Below, piece after piece: positions 1-15,777 of a stretch of DNA of 64,000 nucleotides; within the stretch, counting starts at the first letter, position 1; every line of letters begins with the position of its first letter. The notes beneath the pieces are model-generated. The model had not been told where the DNA came from and made no database searches. It saw nothing but the letters and a program-made list of their open reading frames with translations. Source of the DNA: Zeus faber (taxonomy: Eukaryota; Chordata; Actinopteri; Zeiformes; Zeidae); NCBI GenBank assembly GCA_960531495.1, contig OY482850.1, forward strand, positions 715,343 to 779,342, read 5' to 3'. The translations under genes and the position numbers were made by a program.

Positions 1-2110
1 GGTACTCGTTCACTTTGACCCCTCCTTACCAATCCGACTGGCATGTGATGCCTCACCCAACGGGATTGGAGCTGTGTTGTCGCACAAGCTTCCAGGTGGC
101 TCAGAAAGACCAAAAGCCTTTGCCTCAAGTAGGCTAACTTCAGCTAAACGCAACTACGCACAGATTGACAGAGAGGCCCTCAGCCTTGTGTGGGGAGTCA
201 AGAAATTCTATCACTACCTGTATGGTCAAAAGTTTACTTTGTTGACTGACCATGAGCCTCTCGTATCAATCTTCAACCAGAGAAAAGGTGTTCCAGTGAT
301 GACAGCACAAAGACTCCAGCGATGGTCTCTTTTCTTAGTGGGCCATATGTATGACACTGAACACAAGGGGACCAAGCAACATGGCAACGCAGATGGTTTG
401 TCACGTTTACCACTGCTGACTTCAGAGAAAACTACAAAAATGGATTCGGCAGAGGTATTTCACACAACAATAATTGAACAATTACCTGTGACGAACAGCC
501 TCATTGAAAGAGAAACATACACTGATCCTATGTTGTCAAAAGTGAATGACATCATGATAAAGGGATGGCCAGCACGTGGTAACACACTGTTTCCAGCTTC
601 CCCAGTGAGGAAGGAGCAGTTGTCAGTGTGTCAAGGAACACTAATGGGTGGTTCACGAGTTGTGATTCCTCCCAAGCTATGCACCAGAGTGCTGGAGGAA
701 CTGCACAAAGGGCACATGGGTACCGTGAAGATGAAAAGTCTTGCCCGTGCCTATGTGTGGTGGCCAGGAATCGATAAACAGATTGAGGACTTGACCAAGA
801 ACTGCTCTGGATGTCAAAAGATCCAGAACACACCACCACAAGCCCCTCTCCATCCGGGGGAGTGGCCCTCAACACCATGTCAACGAGGGCACATCAACTT
901 TGCTGGACTATTCAGGGACTCTATCTTTTTAATTGCTGTCGATAGACATTCCAAATGGCCAGAGGTCATCAAAATGAAGACAACCACATCGGAAAAGACC
1001 ATTACGGTTCTGAGGACCATGTTCGCCAGGAATGGCATACCAGAACAAATCAAGTTTTGTGAAGAACAATGGAATCAAGCACTTTACATCTGCCCCTTAC
1101 CATCCATCCACAAATGGATGGCAGAAAAATTTGTGCAGACATTCAAGAAAGCCATTAAAGCAATGGACAGAGAACATCGACCACTGCAACACAAGATAGA
1201 CAACTTCCTCCTTGCCTATCGTAATGCAGTACATGCAATCACTAATCAGACTCCAGCGATGATGTTTCTGAACAGGAACCTGAGGTCCCGTATGGATCTT
1301 CTCAAACCAGATATACGCCGTTATGTGGAGAACAGACAGTTCAAACACTTGAACGCTAAGTCAACACGGAGCTTCAGTGTGGGACAGTCAGTTCTTGCAC
1401 ATGATTACCAGACTGAAAAGTGGCAGCCAGGTACAATTTCCACCACAGACGGGCCACTGATACAATGGAGGTAGGAGAGAACGTATGGAGATGTCATGTG
1501 GACCAAATCCTCGATGCTCAGGTGAAAAACACAACAACACCAACAACTCACCTGACATAGAAACAAATACTCCTGATGTAACCACATCAGCCTCATCTAC
1601 AGATAAGGCTGTCATCAGTGCAGATGACCCACCTGATGTGCCTGGAGAGACTGACGCCCAAAGGCAAATGTTTCAGGACACACGTTTCCTGGAGAGGCAG
1701 AGGAGACCTTCCCTGAGACTTGAGTTCTAAATGGGTCTTAGACCAAAAATAAAATAAGGCTTGTTATAATTTGATATCATTAGTTACTTTGTTATAATTT
1801 GATATTATCAAGATACTCACTAAACATATTTGTTTTGTATAGTGCCCCATTAAAAAAAAAGGGTTGTTGCACTATTAAAATATTAAGTGAGGAGTGTACC
1901 GTATAGCCTATATTATAATAAGGGACAACTTTATGTTTTAGTAACACGTCGTTGCACGCGCTATTAGGGACGTATTGATCTGTATGCGTGTGTTAAAGAA
2001 AAGAAAAGAAAGAACCATAAAACTTAGTTCCCTTCTCCAGTGTTTTTATTAATAACACAGTTGTGTAAATAGGCCACATACACCACAGTATCACATTACA
2101 CTGCAGGAGC
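1..2110 (+). mobile_element. Ty3/gypsy retrotransposon fossil: 3' part of pol plus 3' LTR
   Basis: A coding stretch from the window edge to about 1475 reads as the RNase H and integrase parts of a Ty3/gypsy polyprotein. RNase H shows the TDHEPL motif. The integrase zinc-binding region (HKGHMG then a C-x2-C pair) and the core (VDRHSKWPEV) follow. A second short frame runs to 1730. A purine-rich tract (about 1852-1863) is followed by an AT-rich block to about 2105 that is the likely 3' LTR. The organisation resembles the fish gypsy copies often annotated as K02A2.6-like. The 5' half (gag, protease, RT) lies outside the window or is missing. It is a broken, old copy and no activity is expected. 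Confidence 0.85.
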
Positions 2111-2111
2111 C

Positions 2112-2467
2112 TGTCTCGATATCATAGTAAACACACACCCTTAAACCCAGGTGCAGAGAACGAGGCAGAGGTGAGGTGGCAAAAATAAAGGTTTACTTGA
2201 AACAAGTACCAAAAACTGACAAAAAAAACAAATAAGAATTTTGTGGGCCTGGAAACGAGAGCATTGTCAGGAGGCTAGACAAACTCAAGACTGAGCAACG
2301 AAGGACACAAACGACAGGGTATAAATAGGCAAGACAAAACGAGACACAGGTGAAACATATAACCTAATGAGGCTGGGTAATCAGGAACTGAAACAAAGCA
2401 ACATTGATGAGGCAGTACTGGCGGCATCTAGTGGCCGATGCCGGAAGGCCCCGGGCGAACCCTGACA
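2112..2467 (-). mobile_element. LTR-like block, probable solo LTR fossil
   Basis: Read on the minus strand it starts TGTCAGGG, has a TATA-like TATTTATACC, and ends TATCGAGACA. An AAACCTTTATTTTTGCC stretch suggests a poly(A) signal region. This is the usual look of a fish gypsy-type LTR, and the same layout occurs in the better-supported solo LTRs at 27019, 39821 and 42743. Five-base flanks do not match (GAGCC against AATGC), so the ends are uncertain. No internal region is attached. Confidence 0.5.
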
Positions 2468-3715
2468 AATGCACTGAACTCCTTTTATGTGCAGTTTGAG
2501 GCTGGTAACAACACCACTAGCTCGCCGGATGCTTGAAGTTACACCGCTGGGGGTGAGCGCACATTCTGTGTCTGAGCATGACTTCAGGAGGGCTCTGATG
2601 CGTGTGAACACCAGCATACTGGCCGAACAGATCCACGGACGATGCAGTCTCTAAGGTACTGCACACCACGCTCACGCACCCGGGTGGCTGGAAGGGGGGC
2701 TATGTGAGATTGCTGTTCATCGACTACAATTCAGCTTTCAATACTATAGTCCCCACAAAACTGGCTGTCAAGCTACGGGAGCTAGGACTAAACACTACGC
2801 TGTGTGCCTGGATCCTGGACTTCCTCACAGCCAGGCCGTAGGTGGTTAGGGCAGGGAGGCACACGTCCAGCTCCCTCACCCTGAACACACATGGACTTTA
2901 CACACAGGCACTCTGGTGAGAAAGGCGAGGCAGGATCTTTACCACCTCAGGCAGCAGATGAAATTCAGGGTCTCGGTGAGGATCCTCAAGTCCTTCTACC
3001 CTGGAGCAGTGGAGAGCATCCTGATAGGCAACATCACTGCCTGGTTTGGGAATTGCACTGCTCAGGACAGGCGGGCTCAGCAGAGGGTGGTGCGTTCAGC
3101 CCAACGTACCACGGGAACTACCCTCCCCTCCCTGTAGGACTTATACACAAGGAGGTGTAGTAGCAGAGCCCGCAGGATCATGAAGGAACCTCACCATCCT
3201 AACAACGGACTGTTCCAGATGCTGCGGTTGGGCAAGCGCCTCCGCAGCCACACACTAAGAACAGAGAGACTGAGACGTAGTTTCTTTTACTATTACTGTA
3301 TACTTGTGTCATACTGTGGTAAACTGTACTGTATATCTCAACACACACTACCTTACTTTATTCAGGCCACTTTTCTGTACAAATCTCTGTATACATAATA
3401 GTCTATTCCTCTTTTGTCTATTTTGCATCCCCATTCAGTACCTTTTTATGTTTATTTTACTCTGTTTATAAACTGAATTACGTTTTAGGAATCAGGTAGA
3501 TTAGTTAGTGGTTAATGACTAAATTGCCTTAGCTATTGTGTCCTTGTCCTTATAAGTTCAGTTAGCTTAGTTTAGTAAGTTGATTTCTGAACTACTTAGC
3601 TATTGTGTCTTTTGTGCATAATCTCCGGGTGCATTGCAATTACATTTCACTGCATATATGTATGCCCATATATATAGATATGTGATAAATAAACATCTAG
3701 AATCTTGAATCCTTA
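2468..3715 (+). mobile_element. Rex1-type LINE, 5' truncated and internally deleted
   Basis: The translated fragments match the Rex1 reverse transcriptase layout: a motif-A region ([13 protein letters not shown]) near 2715, ILDFLTARP near 2815, then [15 protein letters not shown] and [16 protein letters not shown] near 2975-3075, and the C-terminal GKRLRSH near 3235. Compared with the second Rex1 copy (14427-15770), about 380 bp including the [10 protein letters not shown] and FADD-type catalytic motifs is missing between 2890 and 2891. Frames shift several times and an in-frame stop follows LTARP. The 3' UTR has the Rex1-like ending tgataaataaacatctagaatcttgaat near 3688-3715. It is non-functional. 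Confidence 0.85.
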
Positions 3716-4113
3716 AATGTATCATGAGTATGATGTTTAAATGTACAAAATACTTGAATATCTTCACAAATCCCTGAAAATTTTTAAATTTGGGATACAA
3801 TCAAATCACTAGGTTTAATCACTGGAATCCTGTAGCGACTTCCTTACGCTGCCCAGGGACGGGATGACGGAAGACCCAGCGCCCCACTTTTCTTCTAAAC
3901 CTGTACGACAGCAGATTTTTCCCCATTGAAAGGAATCATTTTAGAACAGAATTAGCGACCACCTCAGGGCTTCAAGGAGCTGTACAAAAGAACCTACTCT
4001 CCGCGGCAAGTTGAACTGGCACAATATTTCTTCTGCCGTGCATCTGATCACAGTTGGTGTTTAGGAGATCTTAAACCTGCAGATAAGAGCTTCGAATTCG
4101 ATTTAACTTCACA
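3716..4113. other. Unassigned spacer between Rex1 and Rex3
   Basis: About 400 bp with no open frame of note, no tandem repeat and no recognised element. It carries the left target-duplication sequence of the Rex3 insertion at its right edge. Confidence 0.5.
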
Positions 4114-4555
4114 GTACTTTATTGTCCCCCAAAGGAATCGCCACCTTACCGTGGTGGAGGGGTTTGTGTATCCCTATGACCCTGGGAGCTGTGTTGTCGG
4201 GGGAATTAGCCCCTGGTAGGGTCTCCCAAGGCAGAGTGGTCCCAGGGGAGGGACCAGACAAGGACCGATTCAAAGGACCCTAATGCAATGACAATCAAGG
4301 CAATATGTACCTCGGTTGGAATAGGGAAACCAGGGGCCCCTCCTGGAGCCAGACCTGGGAGAGGAGCTTGCCGGTGAGCATCTGGTAGCCGGGCCTTGAC
4401 CCATCAGGCACAGCCCGAAGAAATACCATGGAGCCGCCACCCTGTGGACCCACCACCTGCAGGGATAGGCGTTGGGGTCGGGTGCAATGTCAGCCAGGAG
4501 GCTGGCAAAGGTGGGGGCCTGGGACTGCTGATCCTCGGCATCGTAGACTGGTTCT

Positions 4556-5060
4556 AGTGACGTGGAATGTCACCTCTCTGGCGGGGAAGGAGCCAGAACT
4601 GGTGCGGAAGGTGGAGCGGTACCAACTAGATATTCTGTAGTTGGGCTCACCTCTATGCACAGCACTGGCTCTGGAACCAAACTCCTGGAGAGGGGCAAGA
4701 CTCTCTCCTTTTCCGGAGTTGCCCAGGGTGAGAGGCATCGGGCGGGTGTGGAGATACTCACGAGCCCCCGGCTGAGTGCCGCTGTGTTGAAGTTCTCCCC
4801 AGTGAACGAGAGGGTCACCTCTATGCGACTACAAGTTGCTGAGGGGAAAGCTCTGACTGCTGTGTGTGCTTATGCACTGAACACCAGTTCAGAGTATTCA
4901 ACCTTCTTGGAGTCTCTGGGTGGCATCCTGGAAGGGGCGCCGTCTAGGGACTCGAGAGTTCTACTGGGAGTCTTCAACGCTCATGTGGGCAATGATGGAG
5001 AAACCTCGAAGGGGTTGATTGGGAGGAACCTGATCTGAATTGGAGTGGTGCTTTGTTATT
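4556..5060 (+). pseudogene. Rex3 endonuclease domain remnant
   Basis: This is the N-terminal apurinic-like endonuclease of Rex3, which nicks target DNA for reverse transcription. Visible motifs are [15 protein letters not shown] at 4562, the asparagine-bearing strand of the fold, then FTPVNER-like [13 protein letters not shown] near 4795 and [13 protein letters not shown] near 4966, where the family usually has [11 protein letters not shown]. The catalytic D of that GDFN motif is replaced by V here. A TAG interrupts the frame at 4638 and the reading frame changes between 4640 and 4740. The domain continues after the inserted element with LLDFCASHGLAMMNTMFE (7327-7380). Confidence 0.85.
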
Positions 5061-5070
5061 GGACTTCTGT

Positions 5071-7324
<2,254 letters not shown>

Positions 7325-7341
7325 TGTTATTGGACTTCTGT

Positions 7342-8451
7342 GCTAGTCATGGATTGGCCATGATGAACACCATGTTCGAGTATAGGGTACATAGGGTACA
7401 TAGGGTACCAGACAACCTTAGGTCAAAGGCTTTCGACCGTGTCCCTCGGGGGATCCTGTGGGGGGTACTGAGGGAGTATGGGGTAGAAAACTGTGTTCAC
7501 ATTCTCAGCACAAAGTCAAACATGTTCTCAGTGGGTGTTGGACTCCACCAAGGTTGCCTCTTGTTCCCGATTCTGTTTGTGATATTCACAGACAGGATCT
7601 CAAGGCGCAGCCGAGGTGAGGAGAGTGTCCAGCTTTGGAACCTCAGAATTGCATCTCTGCTTTTTGCAGATGATGTGGTTTTGTTGGCTTCATCAGACCG
7701 TGACCTCCAGCACGCACTGGGGCGGTTTGCAGCCGAGTGTGAAGCGACCGGGATGAGAGTCAGCACCTCAAAGTCTGAGGCCATGGTTCTCTGCCGGAAA
7801 AAGGTGGATTGCTCCCTCCAGGTCGGGAGCGAGTTTCTGCCCCAAGTGAAGGAGTTCAAGTATCTTCAGATCTTGTTCACGAGTGAGGGGAAAATAGAGC
7901 GTGAGTTGGACCGGCGGATCGGTGCGTCATCAGCAGTGATGCAAGCGCTGTACCGGAACGTTGTGGTGAAGAGGGAGCTGAGCCGGAAGGCAAAGCTCTC
8001 AATTTACCAGTCCATCTACGTCCCAACCCTCACCTATGGTCATGAGCTTTGGGTGGTGACCGAAAGACCGAGATCGCGAATACAAGCAACCGAAATGAGT
8101 TTCCTCCGTAGGGTGGCTGGGCTCAGCCTTAGAGATAGGGTGAGGAGCTCGGACATCCGGAGGCCGCTCGGAGTAGAGCCGCTGCTCCTTCGCGTCCAAA
8201 GGAGCCAGTTGAGGTGGTTCGGGCATCGGATCAGGATGCCTCCTGGGTGCCTTCCCTTGGAGGTTTTCCGGGGACATCCAACTGGTAGGAGACCACGGGG
8301 TATACCCAGAACACGCTGGAGGGATTATATATCCCAGCTGGCCTGGGAACGCCTCGGGGTCCCCCAGGAGGAACTGGAAAACGTTGCCGGGGAGAAGGGG
8401 GCCTGGAGCTCCTTGCTCAGGCTGCTGCCACAGCGACCTGGCCCCCAATAA
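7342..8451 (+). pseudogene. Rex3 reverse transcriptase C-terminal half
   Basis: One uninterrupted frame runs 7324-8451. Its ATG is an accident: the A is the last base of the retroposon tail and the TG is the first two bases of the target duplication. After EN-derived residues the frame jumps to RT motif A (KAFDRVP near 7425). The catalytic FADD box is intact at residues 114-117 of this frame (about 7663-7674). The C-terminal region has the Rex3 signature ELSRKAKLSIYQSIYVPTL, then GHELWVVTE, the SQLRWFGH box and RRPRGIPRTRWRDY. Deletion of the N-terminal RT and most of the endonuclease makes it non-functional despite the open frame. Confidence 0.9.
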
Positions 8452-8482
8452 GCAGAGGAAAATGGATGGATGGATGGATGGT

Positions 8483-9200
8483 ACTTTATTGTACCCCTAA
8501 TCACACACTCCTTCCATTACTGCCAAATCAGCGGTGATTTTCTATTCATTCATTCTTTATTTTTTATTTATTTACATTACATTTTCTTACCAAGTATTTT
8601 AGATAATAAATAAATGCATTTATTCATTATGAAGGACATTATTATCAAGGACTCCCGTTAATACTGCGATCACGGAAAGAGAAACGGAACGCACACTTTA
8701 AATATGAGATTGATTGATTAAGCTTGATGACTGATTTTCTAAAATAAAACACATTTGTTTGCTTCGACTGAGCAAAACAAAGGCGGTGCCCACACAAGAC
8801 AATAGTTAATTTAGAATTATTGATCATCAATTATTAATTGTTATTTAATTTATTATGAGATAAAAAATTATGTTGATAACGCTACATAGAAAACATACCC
8901 AGACCATAATGGCAGAATAAATATTAAAAACAAATCGAACCGTTCGTGTGTGACCTTTTTCAATGGCCACTGTTAAGGCCTACCTAACCCACCACGGGTG
9001 AACTCCCACTGTCATCTATTCATCTATCTATCCATCTATCCATCCATCCATCTATCATCCATCCATCCACCCACCAGAAATGTATTTTACCAATTGCACG
9101 TTACCATTTGCACTCCATCAAACACGGCAGCACATGTGCGGCAATGGATTTAATCAGATTACAGATTTATAACAAATCATTGCCATCACCTAATACTATG
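8483..9200. other. AT-rich spacer with a short ATCC/ATCT tract
   Basis: The stretch is AT-rich with no supported gene. A degenerate tetranucleotide tract (ATCT/ATCC) lies at 9012-9074. Confidence 0.6.
9012..9074. repeat. (ATCT/ATCC)n microsatellite
   Basis: A degenerate tetranucleotide run of about 60 bp ending in CCACCCACC. Confidence 0.9.
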
Positions 9201-11334
<2,134 letters not shown>

Positions 11335-12308
11335 CCAATATATATATATACACACTGTATTAGCTACACCTGTTCAATTGCTTGTTAACACAATGGCTGA
11401 CAATAATCACATGGCAGCAATTTATTGCATTTAGGCATGTAGAGATGGTGAGGATGACTTGCTGAAGTTCAAACTGAGCATCAGAATGGGGAAGAAAGGG
11501 GATTTAAGTGACTTTGAATGTGGCGTGGTGACCTGCTGCTGCTGACCTACGGGAATTTTCACGCACAACCATCTCTAGGGTTTACAGAGAATGGTCCAAA
11601 AAAGAGAAAATAACCAGTGAGCGGCAGTTGTGTGGACGAAAGACTGGTTCGAGATGATAGAAATGCCACAGTAACTCAAATAACCACTCGTTACAATCAA
11701 GGTATGCAGAATACCATCTCTGAATGCACAACACGTCTAACCTTGAAGCAGATGGGCTACAGCAGCAGAAGACCAAACTGGTGCCACTCCTGCCAGCTAA
11801 GAACAAGAAACTGAGGCTACAATTCGCACAGGCTCACCAAAAATGGACAATAGAAGATTGGAAAAACATTGCCTGGTCTGATGAGTCTCAATTTCAGCTG
11901 TGACATTCAGATGGTAGGGTCAGAATTTGACATAAACAACATGAATGCATGGATCCATCCTGCCTTGAATCAATGGTTCAGTCGGGTGGTGGTGGTGTAA
12001 TGGTGTGGGAGATATTTTCATGGCACACTTTGGGCCCCTGAGTACCAATTGGGCAAACTGGTTTCTTGAACATGACAATGAGTTCACTGTACTCCAGAGG
12101 TCTCCACAGTCACCAGATCTCAATCCAATAGAGTACCTTTGGGATGTGGTGGAACGGGAGATTCACATCATGGATGTGCAGCAGAAAAATCTGCAGCAAC
12201 TGCGTGATGCAATTATGTCGATATGGACCCAAATCTCTGAGGAATGTTTTCAACACCTTGTTGAATCTATGCCACGAAGAGTTAACACAGGCAAAAGGGT
12301 CAAATCAG
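11335..12308 (+). mobile_element. Tc1-type DNA transposon relic with transposase pseudogene
   Basis: Fish Tc1 transposase is readable in pieces. The helix-turn-helix part starts near MGKKGDLSDFECG at 11489. The linker reads DRNATVTQITTRYNQGMQNT near 11655. The first catalytic D is in IAWSDESQFQL near 11868 and the catalytic E in SPDLNPIEYLWDVVERE near 12110. About 170 bp that should hold the middle catalytic D (family motif FQQDNAPCH) is deleted between GPL at about 12045 and NWFLEHDN near 12055. There are frameshifts and a stop after FQL. The right end stops at about 12308 against the DIRS fossil, so the 3' TIR is lost. It is immobile. Confidence 0.88.
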
Positions 12309-12309
12309 T

Positions 12310-14112
12310 CTTTTGGCTATTGGCTATAGGACAGTCAGAGGCGGCGTGTCCCCAGTTTCTGCATCACTTGTCAAAAATACGCCACTTCAGTGAATACTGG
12401 GAGCGCATAGAGGGCGCCCTGGCGCTCTGTATAGTGGCAACCGCTGCATCTGAGAGGCCTGAAGCTAGGAGCCTATCCCCCTTAGGCACCAGGCCTGAAG
12501 GCGCCATAGGCCCGGAAGTGGGTGTCAAATTGTTCGGCGGGCCTTCATGAGTAGGTCTCGCCGGTCTCATGTTGCATAGATCGGCGAACCATGGATGGCT
12601 AGGCCAGTGGGACACCAGCCACAGTACCAGGTGGTCCTCCCGCACACTGTCCAGCGCCCGGCTGAATTAGTGCCATAGCGGGAAAAGCATAGAGCGGCGC
12701 TTCCAGTGGGCCAGTGGTTCACACCCAACAGTGGCTGGTCCCCTATGGGAGAAACAAAATGGGCACTGCGTCATCTCTCGTAACGCAAACAGGTCCGGAA
12801 GTCGGAAGCCCCTTCCTGTCTCTGCAGCTTCACCTCCACCATAGATCTACTGCCTCTCAGGGAGGAAGCCGTGCGGGGGATACAGAACTGAAGAGCCCCC
12901 AGACTCTTCTTCTCCTCCTTGAACTTGGCTATCATGAGGTCCATCGCCTCACCAAAGGCGCCAGTGAGGTACACAGGGGCTTCGAGCAGCAACGCCTTGT
13001 CCCAGTCCTGGAGTCCGGTTAGGTCTAACCAGAGGGACCAGTTCAGGGCCACGCAGACTACCATGCCATGTAACTTGGGCTTTCCGCAGCTCCACCAGGG
13101 TTACCTCGTCCACCACGGCCAAGCTGGCGAGCTCTACCAGCAGCTTGGTCTGGAAGCCCTGGAGTAGGGCCTGCATGTTAATGGCGCAGGCTGCCGGCCC
13201 CCACGCCAAGTAGGCCTTTTCGGCCATTACTGCCAGCTGCTTGGCCGCCTTGGTCGGGAGCGTGAACTTCTTCCCCAAGATGAAGCTCTATCTCCGGGCT
13301 AGACAGCTGGTGACAGGTCCTTCCACTGGGGGAGAAGGTCAGGTAGCTCCCAGGCCTGGTCCATGGACACAACCCTGTCCGGGACTGCTGCGGTGGGGAG
13401 GCCCAGCTTGCTGGCCATGTGCTGGGAGAACTCCAGCAGCCTAGGGGGGCTTGGCCTGAGGACCGGCTGGAGCTTGCCTGGAAGCTGGGGAGGCTCTCCT
13501 CCTCGCCCGAGTCCAATGACCCCGTCTCGGCCCCGAAGCATATCCCCTCCTGAATATTCCTCCGGAATATTTACTGTGGAAGGAAACCACCGGGGTTGTG
13601 GGAGCCGGACTAGCACCAGGAGGAGTAGCAGCATGGACAGGACCAGCTCCTACACTAATGCTCGCCGAGGGAGCGGGCTCGTCTGCCGACATCGCTCCTC
13701 GTGCCAGCATGCCACCCATCTCCTGACGGGAGCCAGAGAGAGTGCCGTCTTGGCATGCTGCCTTTCTCTCTGCGGTATCAGTAGTCCGAATACGACCTCC
13801 TCGACGCCATGACACAATTTTTTTTCGGGGAGGAAATAAGAGAATTACGGAGATAAAAAGAATGAATGTTAGAATATAGTCTCACAGAACGGTACGAGAG
13901 CCGTTGATTCATACCGACTCACACGAGTGGGATCCGAGAGGTGAAGCAGGTGTGGAAATACAAGATCTCATTGTGGAATCTACTTGCACAAAGTAAGAAA
14001 AGAGGAGGAAGCGGAAATCAAGCCATTATATATACCCATCAGCACTTCCTCTGCCTTTCAGGCATGAACGTGGAGCGTTTCAATTGGATTATGTGATCTG
14101 ACTATTAGTCCC
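12310..14112 (-). mobile_element. DIRS-type tyrosine-recombinase retrotransposon fossil
   Basis: On the minus strand, frames between about 13815 and 12770 resemble the gag-like first ORF of fish DIRS elements (for example LPTKAAKQLAVMAEKAYLA). Frames at 12645-12364 resemble the start of the tyrosine recombinase (ATIQSARAPSMRSQYSLKW). The block 13815-14110 looks like the leader or terminal region. The reverse transcriptase/RNase H section is absent, so only part of the element remains. It is broken and old. The Tc1 relic abuts its 3' side, and an antisense LINE end abuts it at about 14112. Confidence 0.75.
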
Positions 14113-14415
14113 ACGAGGAATCAGAATTCAAATCAGAATCGTCTTTATTGCCAAGTAAGTTTACATGTACAAGGAATTTGTCTTGGTGTTCAGCGCATAC
14201 AGTTCAGCGCATATTTTACATAAATGTAAAATAGAACAATCGGAAAAACATATGTCAAATATATAAGAAAATGTAAAATAAGGCTGTTTTTTTCAAGCTG
14301 TACAGTTTGTGCAGGAATGTGCAAATGTTCCATGCATGAAGTATAACAGTATGTGCAATGTCCATGGATAATAGTCCAGAATAATGAAGAATGTGAGTTA
14401 ATGTAACACATTGAC
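14113..14415 (-). mobile_element. 3' UTR of an antisense LINE, distal part
   Basis: In reverse complement this is a common fish LINE 3' end: a stretch reading GGACTATTATCCATGGACATTG, a T-rich middle, then CTTGGCAATAAAGACGATTC at the terminus. The matching coding C-terminus lies beyond the inserted Rex1 copy at 15778-16000, so the two blocks probably belong to one element split by that insertion. Confidence 0.6.
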
Positions 14416-14426
14416 GTTACATTAAC

Positions 14427-15769
14427 TGGATCCTGGATCCTGGACTTCCTCACAGGCCGCCCCCAGGTGGTCAGGGTGGGGAAGCACATGTCAAGTTCCC
14501 TCACCCTGAATACAGGATCCCCCCAGGGTTGCGTCCTCAGCCCCCTACTGTACTCCCTGTACACACATGTGGCCAGGTCCAGCTCCAACACCATCATCAA
14601 GTTTGCTAACGACACCGTTGTCGTGGGCCTGATCACCGACTGCGACGAGAAGGCCTACCGCGAGGAGGTGGCTGAACTGTCACTCTGGTGCCAGGACAAC
14701 AGCCTCCATCTGAACGTCAGCAAAACTAAGGAGCTGATTGTGGACTTTAAGCGAGGATCACAATCGAGGACGCACGCGCCCTTGGTGATTAATGGGACTT
14801 CTGTCGATAGGGTGAGCAGCTTCAGATATCTGGGAGTCCACATCACAGAGGACTTAACATGGACTGTACATACAGACACTCTGGTGAGAAAGGCGAGGCA
14901 GCGTCTTTACCACCTCAGGCAGCTGAGGAAATTCCGGGTCTCGGTGAGGATCCTCAAGTCCTTCTACTCTGGAGCAGTGGAGAGCATCCTGACAGGCAAC
15001 ATTACTGCCTGGTTTGGGAACTGTACTGCCCAGGACAGGCGGGCCCTGCAGAGGGTGGTGCGTTCAGCTGAACGTACCACTGGAACTACCCTCCCCCCTT
15101 GCAGGAGTTATACACCTGGAGGTGTAGTAGCAGAGCCTGCAGGATCATGAAGGATCCTCGTCACCGCAACAACGGACTGTTCCAGCTGCTGCGGTCAGGC
15201 AAGCGCCTCCGCAGTCACACAACGAGATCAGAGAGACTGAGACGGAGTTTTTTCCCGCAAGCCATTAGAACTGTCAACGCTGACCTCACCAGGGGTCCTC
15301 ACTGAGCCACAAAAATAGGTTCCACTACCTTACTGTACTATTATGTAGCATACTGTACCGCAAACTGTGTCACCGTTCAGGGTTGTTCGTGATGCCGTAT
15401 TGCTGCGCCGTACTGTTGTATACTGTGCTGAATTATCCCAAACACTACCTCACTTTATTCACATGCCACTTTAATGCACATATCTGTATATACATAATTG
15501 CCTATTCCATATACATAAGCATATTCCCTCTATCTATTCCATTTCATTTTATTGTATTTTATTTTATTCTATATATTTTTATTTTTATTCTATAAGTATT
15601 CGACTTACTGTATTACGTTTTAGGAGTCAGTTAGTTGGTCTTTTAGAAATAATTTTTTTCCTAGGACATATTGTGTGTTATCACCGAGTGCGTTGCATTA
15701 CATTTCACTGCATATATGTATGAAAGTATGTATATGTATGTGATCAATAAACCTCTTGAATCTTGAATC
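14427..15769 (+). mobile_element. Rex1 LINE, 5' truncated, inserted in an antisense LINE
   Basis: The copy opens inside the RT coding region ([15 protein letters not shown]) and continues to a 3' UTR ending in an AATCTTG repeat at about 15755-15771. A possible short duplication is TTGACGT (14411-14417) and TTGACAT (15770-15776). An 11-bp inverted repeat (14397-14407 with 14416-14426) lies at the 5' junction, an oddity discussed separately. Identity to the first Rex1 copy is high by eye, but this one keeps the catalytic section. Confidence 0.88.
14428..15303 (+). pseudogene. Rex1 reverse transcriptase, C-terminal portion
   Basis: One frame covers 14467-15150 and is continued by an overlapping frame to 15303. 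It contains motif B ([18 protein letters not shown] near 14514), the catalytic box read as FAND near 14604 where the family has FADD, then [10 protein letters not shown] near 14720 and [14 protein letters not shown] near 14823. [18 protein letters not shown] near 14998 and the C-terminal GKRLRSHTTRSERLRRSFF follow. The D-to-N change in the active site and a frameshift near 15110 make it inactive. The N-terminal endonuclease and early RT are absent through 5' truncation. Confidence 0.88.
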
Positions 15770-15777
15770 TTGACATA

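Noticed and set aside
2107-2472. Target duplication around the LTR-like block
   Set aside because: The adjacent 5-mers GAGCC and AATGC do not match.
12364-13815. Possible host gene from many medium-length frames on both strands
   Set aside because: The minus-strand frames match the DIRS gag-like and recombinase patterns. The plus-strand frames are shadows.
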